From: Strongyloides papillosus
Lineage: Eukaryota; Nematoda; Chromadorea; Rhabditida; Strongyloididae
NCBI GenBank assembly: GCA_005656395.1
Contig: SRSI01000063.1
Location: 1-24,824, forward strand
DNA: 24,824 bases
Reading direction: 5' to 3'
Shown here: positions 8,932 to 18,692 of the stretch, piece after piece
Numbering within the stretch: position 1 is the stretch's first letter
How the letters are laid out: each line of letters begins with the position of its first letter
Notes under the pieces: model-generated
What the model was told of the DNA's origin: nothing
Database searches by the model: none
Seen by the model: the letters and a program-made list of their open reading frames with translations, nothing else
Position numbers and translations under genes: made by a program

Positions 8932-10575
8932 ATGATGATCTGTATAATATTTCTAATGATGATAAATTTTTCGTTATCAATGGATCCGCCACCATTACCT
9001 AAAAAAACTAAAAGCTATGGTGATAAAGTAAAAAGTTCAGTACCACTTACTTCAAAACATCATAGTTATGCTAGAGAAGAAAATCCACCACCATTACCTT
9101 CGAAACATCATAGCTATTTTTTGAATGAACGAAACGAAGTTTTAAAGGCTCAATCAATCAATCATTATACAGTTCAATCATATGATGTTGGAGACAGGAC
9201 ATTCTATAAGTGTAACGATATAGCCTTCTATAGTTCTGTGGAAGCAAAAATTTATTGCCAAAAACTTAATAATTATGATTTACCAAAAGCCAAACAAAAC
9301 CATTGGCATCGCAGAACATCTATTGAAAATTCTAGAAAATCTCTTTCACGATCAAATAGTGATCTAACAAATAGAAGAAATTCTAATTCAAGACTTAGTA
9401 GCCTTTCAATGGGTAGGAAAAATTCTTTAACAGGATCTAGAAATTCTCTATCAGGACTAAATAGATCTTCATCAAGACAATCTCTAACGGATTCGGGAAA
9501 AAAGTTTTCGTTAAGAAGATCTAGTGTATCAGGATCAAATAACGATGTATGGGTAAGAAGACAATCTCTAACGGATTCGAAAAAAAATTTATCGTTAAGA
9601 AGATCTAGTGTATCAGGATCAAATGACGATATATGGGTAAGAAGACAATCTCTAACGGATTCGAAAAAAAATTTATCGTTAAGAAGAAATAGTGTATATG
9701 GGTCAAATAATGATGTATGGGTAAGAAGAAATAGTGTATATGGGTCAAATAAGGATATATGGGTAAAAAGACACTCTGTATCCGGGTCAATTGGTGATTT
9801 GTCATCAAGAAAAAATCCTGTATTCGGATCAAATAACAATTTATCATCAAGAAGAAATTCTATATTAGGATCGACAGGTGAATTATCAGGAAGAAGAAGC
9901 TCTTTATCAGGAAGAAAAGACTCTATATCAAAGTCAAGAGAAAGTTTAAGTAATGATGCAATTGGTAATGAAATAAGTGAAGAACCTTATGCCAAAAGCA
10001 TGAAAAAAAAAACCAAAAAGTCACGATATTTGGCTAAAAGTGTGGAAAGATTGCAGTGTTCAATGCTTTTCAGAAAATTATTATGATGTATATAAACAAA
10101 AAGTAAGTTTTATCTTAATAAGTTGTATTTTTTAATTGATTAGGCTTTACTAGAAATGAACATGTACAGATTGAAACATAGGTCAAACATTCTTGAAATA
10201 AATATAAAATTAGCTGAATTCGCCCAAGAACTCGCTGAGCAATATGTAACAACACAAAAAGTAGACGTTAATGTATATTATAATTATGGAATATTATATG
10301 GTAAATCAATAATTACATCAGCTACAACAATCATAAAAGATTTTTATGAAACAAATGTCAAATATAATTATATTTTAAATAAAGTAAGTTCTAAAGCTGC
10401 TTATAGCTTTACACAACTTGTCTGGAAATCTACAAAACAAGTTGGTATTGGTGTACAAGATGATGGTAAATATCTCTACGTTGTTTGTATTTTCTCTCCA
10501 AAAGGCAATAAAAAAGGAGAATATAAAAAAAAATGTTCACAAATGGACAAATTAAAAATTTTTGATAAAAACTAA
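8932..10575 (+). CDS. Secreted CAP protein, A-tract frameshifts (gene 2)
   Basis: The start at 8932 (AAAATGATG) matches the paralogues and opens a signal peptide (about 1-16). PPPLPKK (19-25), a degenerate unit, then PPPLPSK (52-58) follow, then the C-x14-C module FYKCN...YCQKLN, and ten 14-residue Ser/Arg repeats. The intron is 10103-10143 (41 bp) and exon 2 starts at 10144. The CAP domain shows SFTQLVW and the SPKGN loop. Its tetrad is lost: MN for HN, GIL for GEN, FYET, and S before FTQ. There are two one-base problems. An A10 tract (10003-10012, A9 in gene 1) pushes exon 1 out of frame to a TGA at 10084-10086, before the donor. An A9 tract (10525-10533, A8 in gene 3) replaces the NVHKW-type C-terminus with an unrelated tail ending at 10575. 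Without the extra bases the gene would encode about 526 residues ending at 10555. It could carry consensus errors, be a young pseudogene, or depend on slippage. Confidence 0.8.
9475..9894 (+). repeat. Ten 14-residue repeats; 84-bp higher-order unit
   Basis: Ten in-phase 42-bp units run without spacers. The first six alternate two types, RQSLTDSKKNLSLR and RSSVSGSNNDVWVR, so the region is also three 84-bp units (9475-9558, 9559-9642, 9643-9726) with near identity. The remaining units decay toward RNSILGSTGELSGR. Nearly every unit begins with R-R/K-x-S across its boundary, a basophilic (PKA-like) kinase consensus. The high identity of the 84-bp units indicates recent amplification. Confidence 0.9.
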
Positions 10576-11384
10576 AAAAAAATCATTTTATTTGCCTATT
10601 ATCAATTATTAATATAATTTTATTTAAACTTCATGTTTAAAATTATGTTTAATATTATCTGTAAACATTATCTTGGATTTTAGAAATCTATTTTTTAATT
10701 GACCACAAATAATTTTGAAATTATATAAATAAATATATGGAATTGATTTGTAAATATTAATTTAAATCGATTGTTTTTTAAACAATTATACAATCTTGCG
10801 ACGAATCATTTTTGTTAAATTTATACAACATTATCATCTTATATCTTATCTATAACCTGAATTTTAAAATCTTTCCTTAATCATAATGCAATTTTGATTT
10901 GCATGTTTAAAGATATGTTTAATATTAAAGAACAATCTTTTAGTAAGATTAAAAAATATAAAGAAAAACTTTTTAGTTGTTAGAATGAATTTGAAAATAT
11001 ATTTGGTGAAATAATTTTTATAAGATAGAATATTTTGTTGATACTACCGAATGACTGATAATTACTTGAAAGTTGTAGAAGTAGTAACAATAATTTAAAA
11101 TGAGAATTATCAATTTATAGAGGGAAGTTATCAAATATTTTTTCCATAGTTTATGGGCGTGTATATAATTCCCACATAAGAGTACCATTTGATGCTACCA
11201 AAAGTTGTCTTGTTGCAAATAGTACACATGAATTTTCTTTACAGGTGTTTGCAATGAGATTTATGATGCTGATATTTTCTATAAATGATTAAAAATCCGC
11301 CTTTTTTAGTGAGAAAGTGTTTGCTACAAATATATTACCATTTTATGAAATAATTTTACATTAGTTATCATATTTCAGCATCGT
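10576..11384 (+). repeat. Unit 2 3' flank
   Basis: No gene was found. The block is collinear with 5476-6290 and with 15065-15880, including the TTGATTTGCATGTTTAAAG-like and TTAGAATGAATTTGAAAATA landmarks. Candidate AT-rich polyadenylation context follows the gene 2 stop, but no site can be assigned. Confidence 0.6.
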
Positions 11385-11850
11385 TATGATTCCTCTAATG
11401 TAGCATTAATTAATAGGATCAAAGAAAACAGAATAACTTCATTAAAGATTTTATTAGACAGTTAAAATATTTCAAGAGAAACAAAAATGTCAATTAGTAC
11501 CTCATCAAAGTTATCTTGAACTATTCTCTTTCTCTAAACAGAATTTTTTTAGTAACTATTTACACTTTTTGACAAACACAAAGTTGGATGCTTCCTTATT
11601 TTCTTAATGAATTCATATGATGATCAAATATAATTATATAATCCTTAATAGATGTGTTATTGATGAATTGCTGCGTACTATTGATGAGTTATCGCATCAG
11701 CTGTTATTATTTGATATTATTAAAAGATTGGAATGTTATATGATTATTTACTTTTTATCACGTTTCCTGTAGATTTTTCCGTGATATTTGCTATTTTATT
11801 TCTTGTTCCTAGATTATCTTGTTTTTTTTGTTCTTAACACTGCACTTTTT
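11385..11850. other. Unit-3-specific insertion, unidentified
   Basis: Flanking sequence shared with the other units stops near CATATTTCAGCATC (11384) and resumes at GCAATTTTTAATTTTTAGAC (11852 on). The 0.47 kb between is absent from units 0, 1 and 3'. It holds two short open stretches that look faintly protein-like on the plus strand (about 11381-11464, and 11650-11772 with IDELLRTIDELSHQLLLF), neither recognised. No terminal repeats were seen. Confidence 0.35.
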
Positions 11851-12634
11851 TCGGCAATTTTTAATTTTTAGACCCAAAACAAAAGTTAGTAATATTATTT
11901 TTAAGTGTTTTTACGGTATTTCTACGTCATTTTAATTTATTTTTCATAAGTAGAAAGCATACCGTTACTAAAAACATGTAGAAATACACTATATTGATGT
12001 AAAAATGTTTTTTAAAAAAGAGACAAAACACTTTATCAGAACTTTCTGTTATTACCAAAATACAAATAATATTTCAATGTATAGTAAAATGGGCTACCTT
12101 GTATGCATATGCACGCCAAAGAACCATTTTAAATTTCCGTATTAATGCTAAAATTATAAAAATGATGTTTTTTTTAAAGATTTTATAAAGCAAGAATTCT
12201 CAATTTCAATTGAATTTGAACGCATTTACCATCACAACAAAACGAAGATCGTGTATATAAGTTTTGTAATTAGAAAGACTATGCTAAGCGCATTTGTATA
12301 TCTAATAGCAATAGGTATTATTGAAACACTTATTAAGAAGTATATGATAACACAATACATTAGTAAAAATTTCTAGTCAAACATGATTAATTAATTTTCA
12401 TGTCACTTTACATTACTCTGAATGGATCACGTAAAACTTATCCATTATATATTTGTTTTATCCTGACATATATAATTTTTTATTGTCAATTGTAACTCAA
12501 CAAAAAGCTTTGTATGGATTTATCAAAATTATTTTCTATTTTTTGATGAAGGTAATGAAGCATTAGAATTATTAATGGTTAGAATTTATACGAAATAAAC
12601 AGTAGATCTCCAACAATAGATAATAATTTTTATG
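11851..12634 (+). repeat. Distal 5' flank of unit 3
   Basis: No gene was found. The block aligns with 3126-3850 and 15880-16660. At the right end, CAACAATAGATAATAATTTT is interrupted by the second mariner copy. Confidence 0.6.
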
Positions 12635-13545
12635 CAAGTTGGCCCAAAAGTCACATCACAGTTTCATAAAACATTTTACTATTTTTTTTGTAGTTGACGT
12701 ATTCTTATGATAATTACACATTTGTAGAAAACAAGATAGAAAAATAATATATTACAAGATTGTTTTCAAGAATAAACTTTACAAGAAGTTATTTAAATGT
12801 AAATTAAAGTATTTAAATTTTCTAATTTTAACATTTAAAATCAAATATTTTTAATTTATTTAATTAAAACTATTTTAAAACTTAAGGCGTATGAATACAT
12901 TTCGTAATAAAACAAATATTTCATACAATTAAAAATAAAAAATGATATTTTTTAGTTGTCTACCACCTGATTTCCTATTACAAATGTGCTCTTTCTAAAC
13001 CATTATTCATTTCTTTTTCTAAAATGGTTTTATATTATCCTTCGAAACAATTTTTAGGCCTAATATTGCACGCCTTATCGAGGTTCGGCTCATATTAGAG
13101 TGGATTCTGAATAATTTTTAGATTGTACTAATTGAACATTGTAAGTGTAGAATAACAAACTATTTTTGGTTCGTTTTTAATTGGAATATTTTCTTAATAA
13201 AGTAGCAACAATAGAAAATATAAAAATGTATGAAGAAAAATAATTTTGTATAAGTGTAGCAGTTTATGAAGAATTACGCTTCAAAATAACTTTTAAACAT
13301 CTAACATTTATTTTTAAAATTAGTTTAAAATATTAAAAGAAGTATTTTTGTTAGCAAAAATATAAATATTTTGATTTTATTTTGATATAACTGTTTATAA
13401 AGTTTCATTTTTGAAAACGATCTTATAATATATTATTTATTAATTTGTTCTCTACAAAATGCGTATATCATATAACATACGGCAACTAGAAAAACAGTTA
13501 TAAAGTGTTTTAATGAAACTGGGATATGACTTTTGGCCCATCCTG
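12635..13545 (-). mobile_element. Second mariner-like element, internally deleted
   Basis: The left end TTGGCCCAAAAGTCACATCA and the right end GACTTTTGGCCCATCCTG are inverted repeats extending about 200-250 bp (CTACAAAATGCGTATA in the right arm is shared exactly with the right arm of the 639-3123 element). TA flanks the right end (13546-13547) and is present at the degraded left end (12631-12632). The units upstream of genes 1, 2 and 4 read straight through the site (ATAATAATTTATATTTAATATTTCT-like), giving empty sites. A minus-strand transposase fragment lies in the centre. Confidence 0.75.
13021..13087 (-). pseudogene. Mariner transposase fragment
   Basis: Read on the minus strand the codons give RTSIRRAILGLKIVSKDNIKPF and then a stop. 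This resembles the second helix-turn-helix segment of Tc1/mariner transposases (a pattern like S-I/V-R-R...L-G-L-S...), downstream of the part preserved at 965-1177. Stops and frame changes on both sides mark it as a fossil. The match is short, so support comes mainly from its position between mariner-type ends. Confidence 0.45.
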
Positions 13546-13706
13546 TACATATTTCTAAAATTTGTTTGTTAAATGAAAAAAAAAAAACATATTTATCTTT
13601 TATTGTTAATATCTGTTTTTTAATTAAGATTTATGATCTGAAACCTCTTAAACTTTAAAAAATATTTATTTACACTTTTGGAGAACAATTAGAAAACAGA
13701 TTTATT

Positions 13707-13715
13707 TAGATAAAA
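13707..13715 (+). promoter_or_regulatory. TATA-like box of gene 3
   Basis: TAGATAAAA lies 57 bp before the ATG at 13764, in the same register as in genes 1, 2 and 4. The short sequence between the mariner end and this box (13548-13706) is unit-type 5' flank, so the element sits about 160 bp upstream of the core promoter. Confidence 0.4.
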
Positions 13716-13763
13716 TGAAAACCAAGTAATATTTAAGTTAATTATATTATTATAAACTATAAA

Positions 13764-15064
13764 ATGAAGGTCTATATATTACTTCTAACCTAATCAAGTA
13801 CTTTATTATCACAAGAACCGCCACCACTACCTTTAAAACGTCACAGCTATGTTAAAGCGGGAAATTCGCCAGCGTTATACTCGAAAGATCACACCCATGG
13901 CAACGAAGTAATTCCACCACAATTACCTTCGAAACGTTTCAGTTATGTTATAACCGAATCAAAACAGAGTTTTAAGGCCCAATCAATAGTTAATTATTCA
14001 GTTAAATTATATCTTGCGAGAGGAATGAAATTCTATGAGTGTAATCGTGTAACGTTCTCTAATCAGGCGCAAGCAGAAAAATATTGCGCAATGCTTAATA
14101 AATATGAGCTTAAGAAAGCTGAACAAAACCACCGGCATCATACGTCAACTATCGAAAACCGTAGGAAATCTCTTTCAAGATCAAACAGTGATCTAACAAT
14201 AGAAGAAACTCTATTTCAGAGAGTAGTAGCTTTTTAAGAGGAAGCAAAAATTCTTTTTCAGGATCAAAAAGTTCTCTATCAGGAATAAGCAGATCTTCAT
14301 TAAGACAATCTCTGACGGAATCAGGTAACCATTTATCACCAAGAAGACATTCTATTTCTGGGTCAAATAGAGATTTAGCATGGGAAAGAAATTCTATATC
14401 AGGATCGACAAGAGACTTATCTGGAAGAAGCTTTTTATCAAAATCTAGAGAAAGTTTGAATAATAATGGAATTGATAACGAAAGAAATAAACAGCTTCAT
14501 GACAAATATACAAAACAAAAACCCAAAAGTCACCAGATTTGGTTAGAGTGTGGAGTAGTTGCAGTGTTGAATGCTATTCAGCTAATTATTACGATGTATA
14601 TAAACAAAAAGTAAGTTTCATTTTCTAAAGCTATAAAAATAATATCACAGGTTTTTCACAGAAATTAACTTATATAGACAAATGCATAATGCACTCCCTA
14701 TTAGAATAAGTCCAAAATTAAGTGTAATTGCACAAGAACTTGCTGACAAATATGCAATGAGGCAAACATTAGACGTTGATAAAAACTCTGAATATGGAAT
14801 ATTATACGAAAAAATCAAGATTGAATCAGCTCCAACAATTATAAGAGACTGGTATAATACAAATGAAAAATATAACTTTTTTTTGGTAAGAAAACTCTAA
14901 ATCTGCTCGTAGTTTTAACACAAATTGTCTGGGCAACTACAACTAAATTTGGCATTGGTGTGGCAACATGATAGTGGTTATCTCTATGTCGTTTTTGTGT
15001 TTTCTCTCCAAAAGGCAATAAGAAAGGAGAATATAAAAAAAATGTTCACAAATGGACAAATTAA
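13764..15064 (+). pseudogene. CAP-family pseudogene (gene 3)
   Basis: The layout matches genes 1 and 2 throughout: ATGAAGGTCTATATATTAC start, PPPLPLKRHSY and PPQLPSKRFSY motifs, FYECN...YCAMLN module, Ser/Arg linker, a 40-bp intron (14611-14650), a CAP domain, and an ancestral stop at 15062-15064. The lesions are a TAA inside the signal peptide (13791-13793), a one-base loss near 14199 in the linker, a one-base loss near 14544 (TTAGAGTGTGG), a frame problem at the start of exon 2 (about 14651-14666), a shift and TAA near 14884-14900, and one-base gains near 14917 (TTTTAACACAA) and 14962. Open pieces survive at 14025-14237 and 14682-14900. Exon-intron structure and the conserved spacing show descent by tandem duplication, not retrocopying. 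It cannot encode a full protein. Confidence 0.85.
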
Positions 15065-16809
15065 ACATATTAAATATAATTAAAAGAAACATTTTAACTA
15101 TTAAAAATCAATTATTAATATAATTTTATTTATACTTTATATTTAATATTTATGTTCAATATCACCTTTAATTATTATATTGGATTTTAAAGATTTTTTT
15201 TTAATAAATAAGGATAATTTTGAAATTATACAAATAAATATATATAATTGGTGTGTAAGTATTGTTTAAAATCGGTCGGTCTTTAACCGATTATATAATT
15301 TCGCGATAGATCATTTTTTTTTAATTTTACACAACATTATCTTCTTATATTCATAACTTAAAATATTAAGTGTCATACAAATCTTAATACAATTCCGATT
15401 TACATATTTCAAAATAATTATTTTCTAAATATTAAAGAACAATCTTTCGGCAATATCAAAATGAAATATAAAAAACTTATTAGTCGATAGAAAGAATTTG
15501 AGAATATACTTGGTAAAAATTTCCATTAAGTAGAAAAATGCTGTTGAAACTATTGAATAACTGATACTAGTGGAAAATTGAAATATTTAAACAATAAGTG
15601 AATGTCCAATTATCAATTTATACACGGAAGTTTTCAAATACTTCCTTTTTACAGTTTATGAGCTTACATATGTTTCACAATATAATACAATTTGGTGTTA
15701 AAAAAGCTGTCCTGTTGTAAATATTATATGTGAATTTGTTATATAGGTGTTTGCAAAGAAAATTATTGAATATTGAAATTTTTTTTGAAAAATGATTTAA
15801 ATATTGGCTTTTTTGTAAGAAAGTGTTCACTGAAAATTATATTCATTCTATGAAATAATTCTACATAAGTTATCACATTTATACACTTTTAATAGGAGTT
15901 TCAATTTTTAGATTCAAAATGAAAATTAGGATTATATTTTTATGTGCTTTAACGGTGTTTTTAAATCAGTTTATATTTTTTTTAAATGAAAAGCATATGG
16001 TTACTACAAATTTATAGAAATTCATTATACTAATATGAAAATCTATTTAAAAATTACATAAAACGATTTCTTAAATTTTCTTATCACTAACAAAATCTAA
16101 AAAAATTTTTTGAACCATGTAAAATGGACTTATTCACATAAAAATGTACCCCAAAGCATAATTTCGGACTCATGTATTAAGCAAAACTATAATTTTTCTT
16201 TTTTAATCGTTTTACTAAGCAAGAATTCTTTAATATAAAAAGTTTGAAAAGCATTATAGCCGATACAAAAAAAACTTGTGTAAAAACTATGTAGTTGGAA
16301 ATATTTGACTGGGCTACTTGTACATCTAATAACAATATGTATTGTTGAAACACTTGTATAGAAACATCTGAGAACACAATACATGAATTAAAAATTTAGT
16401 CGAATAATATTAATTTATATTGATCGTAATTTTTCTTTATTCTGAATAGATCACTTAGAACTTACTTTTTTATATATGTTATTCTCAATATATTCATTCT
16501 TTATTGTCAATTATACCATAATAATAACTTCGTATGGAACTGTCAAAAATGATTTTTAAATTTTTAATGAATGAAAAATAAATCATCAAAATTATTAATA
16601 GTTGAATGCGTAAATAAAAAAAGGACATCTCCAACAATTGATAATAATTTATATTTAATATTTCTAAAACTTTTTTGCATAATTAAATAAAGAAATTTAT
16701 TTATCTTTTATTGTTATTTTTTAACAAGATTAATGATCCGAATTTTCTTTTACTTTTAAACAATATTTAATTACCCTTTTAATGAACAATAATAAAAACA
16801 AATTATATT
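15065..16809 (+). repeat. Gene 3 to gene 4 intergenic unit sequence
   Basis: No gene was found. This is the shortest and least interrupted of the unit spacers, collinear with the shared 3' flank (15065-15900) and 5' flank (15900-16809). It serves as the empty reference for the insertions seen at the matching positions in units 1, 2 and 3. Minus-strand open frames near 16177-16384 are AT-rich noise. Confidence 0.6.
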
Positions 16810-16818
16810 TATATAAAA
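16810..16818 (+). promoter_or_regulatory. TATA box of gene 4
   Basis: A perfect TATATAAAA starts 56 bp before the ATG at 16866, in the register seen in the other units. The promoter of this truncated gene therefore looks undamaged. Confidence 0.5.
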
Positions 16819-16865
16819 TGAAAACAAATTGATATTTTAGTTAGTTATATCCTTTAAGTTATAAA

Positions 16866-17636
16866 ATGAAGATCTATGTATTATTTATAATACCAATCAA
16901 TATTTTGTTATCAGTGATTCCGCCACCATTACCTCCGAAAACTAAAAACTATAGTGGTTTACCAAATTATCCACGTCCGATTAGTGTAATTAATGGTAAG
17001 AAAGGGTATCTGCCATCAGCACATTCGAAACATTATGGCTTAGTTACAAAGGGAGAAAATAATGTTTTAGGAAATCAATTACCAGGTTCTTATACGGTGG
17101 AATTATATTATTCTAAAGTAGGATCGAGTAGCTTCTATAAGTGTAACGGTGTAACGTTCTTAACAAGAAAGGAAGCAGAAAAATATTGTAATATGCTTAA
17201 TAGAAATAAGTTTTGGAAATTTAAAAATAGCCGCGGTTATCACAAGCAAACTATTAGAAATCATAGAAAATCTCTTTCACGATCAAATAGTGATCTAACA
17301 GATAGAAGAAATTCTATTCCAGGAAATGATAGATTCTCAAGGGGAAGAAAACATTCACCGTCAAGAAGACATGGTGTAGTATTTGGATCAACTGATAATT
17401 TATTATTTGAAAGCAATTCTATATCAAGGTCGACAGGTAAATTATCAGGAAGAAGCTCTTCACAAGGAAGAAGAAGCTCTCCATCAGGAAGAAGTAGAAG
17501 CTCTTCATCAGGAAGAAGAAGCTCTTCAACAGGAAAAAGCTCTTCATCAGAAAGTGGAAAAAGATCTTCATCAGGAAGTAGAAGTTCTTTGTCAAAGTCA
17601 CTTGAAACTCTGCACATTAGCGAGAACTCAGATTGA
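16866..17636 (+). CDS. Secreted Ser/Arg protein without CAP exon (gene 4)
   Basis: An open frame of 256 residues with no lesion. The signal peptide MKIYVLFIIPINILLS is nearly identical to that of gene 1, followed directly by IPPPLPPKTKNY, the best SH3 class II ligand-like site in the cluster. Only one intact site remains. The C-x14-C module (FYKCN...YCNMLN) is kept. The linker shares KSLSRSNSDLTDRRNS with its paralogues and then becomes an expanded run of GRRSSS-like units. The frame ends ...SLSKSLETLHISENSD just where genes 1 and 2 have SRESLSNN, so the Lys run, W/C block, intron and CAP exon are missing. Nothing resembling the CAP exon follows before the fold-back element at 17950. It may be a functional N-terminus-only derivative or a decaying copy; an intact frame and an intact TATA box favour the former weakly. 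Confidence 0.75.
   Translation: MKIYVLFIIPINILLSVIPPPLPPKTKNYSGLPNYPRPISVINGKKGYLPSAHSKHYGLVTKGENNVLGNQLPGSYTVELYYSKVGSSSFYKCNGVTFLTRKEAEKYCNMLNRNKFWKFKNSRGYHKQTIRNHRKSLSRSNSDLTDRRNSIPGNDRFSRGRKHSPSRRHGVVFGSTDNLLFESNSISRSTGKLSGRSSSQGRRSSPSGRSRSSSSGRRSSSTGKSSSSESGKRSSSGSRSSLSKSLETLHISENSD
17452..17596 (+). repeat. Ser/Arg micro-repeat in gene 4
   Basis: Imperfect 18-24 bp units of GGAAGAAGAAGCTCTTCATC type encode GRRSSS, GRSRSSSS and GKSSSS variants. The region has replaced the regular 14-residue units found in genes 1 and 2. Its purine-rich strand also keeps the other frames open, creating false open frames at 17383-17673 (+) and 17261-17617 (-). Confidence 0.75.
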
Positions 17637-17949
17637 TGTTACAGTTAAGATAAAGATAATAGGTTTATGTTAGCTATACAGAGTACTATACTGCGAATTT
17701 AAAATATATGTTTATTTGTATTAACATGATATAGACTGTAATCTGTACACAGAATTTATACAGCTAATTTACAGATAAGAAAAAATCAAGTAAATTAACT
17801 GATTTTATTTTAAAAATACATAAGTAAAAATTTTATTATTGATAGCAAACCAAAAGGGTAGAAAGAGATAAAAATATATAAATATAGAGCCTGAAAGTTA
17901 CAATTGCAAATAAAAATAATGGGCTTATTAATAACTTACTATATTTCAC
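17637..17949. other. Spacer after gene 4, nothing recognised
   Basis: AT-rich sequence with no CAP-exon similarity and no obvious match to the 3' flanks of genes 1-3. The tandem-unit homology ends with gene 4. Confidence 0.5.
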
Positions 17950-18692
17950 TTAAATCCCGTTTTTGAGTTGGTCGAACATTTTTAAAAAATTTTGTACAGC
18001 ATAAAATTGCAACCCCCAATTATTTTTCATTAGTAAAAAGAGCTGCTAAAATAATGTATTTTGGCAAATTTATTCAACCTGCAATTTTGAGATACAGCAG
18101 TTGCAGTGAATCAAAGTTTAAAAAATCGATTTTTTCAAATTTCTGGAAAATAAATTTTTTTTAAATAAATATTGTTTCTAGAAGAAATTTTTTATTGAAG
18201 AACGAATAAGCATAATTTCGACTTCATAAATTCACGTATTTATTGTCTTTTGGGGTTTTCTTTAGTTTTTCAATGTTTAAGCACGAAAATAAAAAACCGT
18301 ATTTTTTCACTATGTTCATTCGATCTCTTACGTAATTTTACATATAGATCTTGCAAAATAGAAAAAATAAAATAGAAAAATAAATGTGTTCTTCAATTTG
18401 AGTACAAAAATCAAAAAAGCGCATGTTCTCATCATGCTTATTCGTTTTTTCATAAAAAATTACTCCTAGAAACAATATTTATTTTAAAAAAAATTTAATT
18501 GCCAGAGATTTGTAAAAATCAAATTTCTATATTCACTTATTACCTTTGTTGTATATCAAAATTTTAGCCAAACAAATTTTCCAACATACATTATTTTAGT
18601 TGCACTTTTTGTTAAAAAATAAAAAAGGGGGTAAAATTTAAGTTGTACAAAAATCTTAAAAATATTCGACTAACTCAAAAAACCGAATTTAA
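17950..18692 (+). mobile_element. Fold-back MITE, copy A
   Basis: The ends TTAAATCCCGTTTTTGAGTT (left) and AACTCAAAAAACCGAATTTAA (right, with one mismatch region) are inverted, and the inversion continues for about 260 bp per arm. For example, AAATAAATATTGTTTCTAGA near 18160 pairs with the complement of sequence near 18470-18490. The central part of about 220 bp is not palindromic. No coding capacity. A second copy lies at 21451-22176. Confidence 0.75.

Noticed and set aside
9475..9768. CRISPR-like regular repeats
   Set aside because: The units are contiguous with no spacers, are in frame and encode the Ser/Arg linker.
9273..9839. 188-codon open frame antisense to gene 2
   Set aside because: It lies within the 42-bp coding repeat and exists because the repeat lacks stops in that frame. 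It has no start context or family, and similar antisense frames sit under genes 1 and 4.
14886..14912. Possible 27-bp intron (GTAAG...GTAG) in the CAP exon of gene 3
   Set aside because: It is shorter than the 40-42 bp introns of this locus, matches coding sequence in the paralogues, and removing it does not cure the other shifts.
17383..17673. Glu-rich open frame EEALHQEE overlapping gene 4
   Set aside because: It is the +1 shadow of the GRRSSS repeat. The gene 4 frame has the signal peptide and paralogue similarity.
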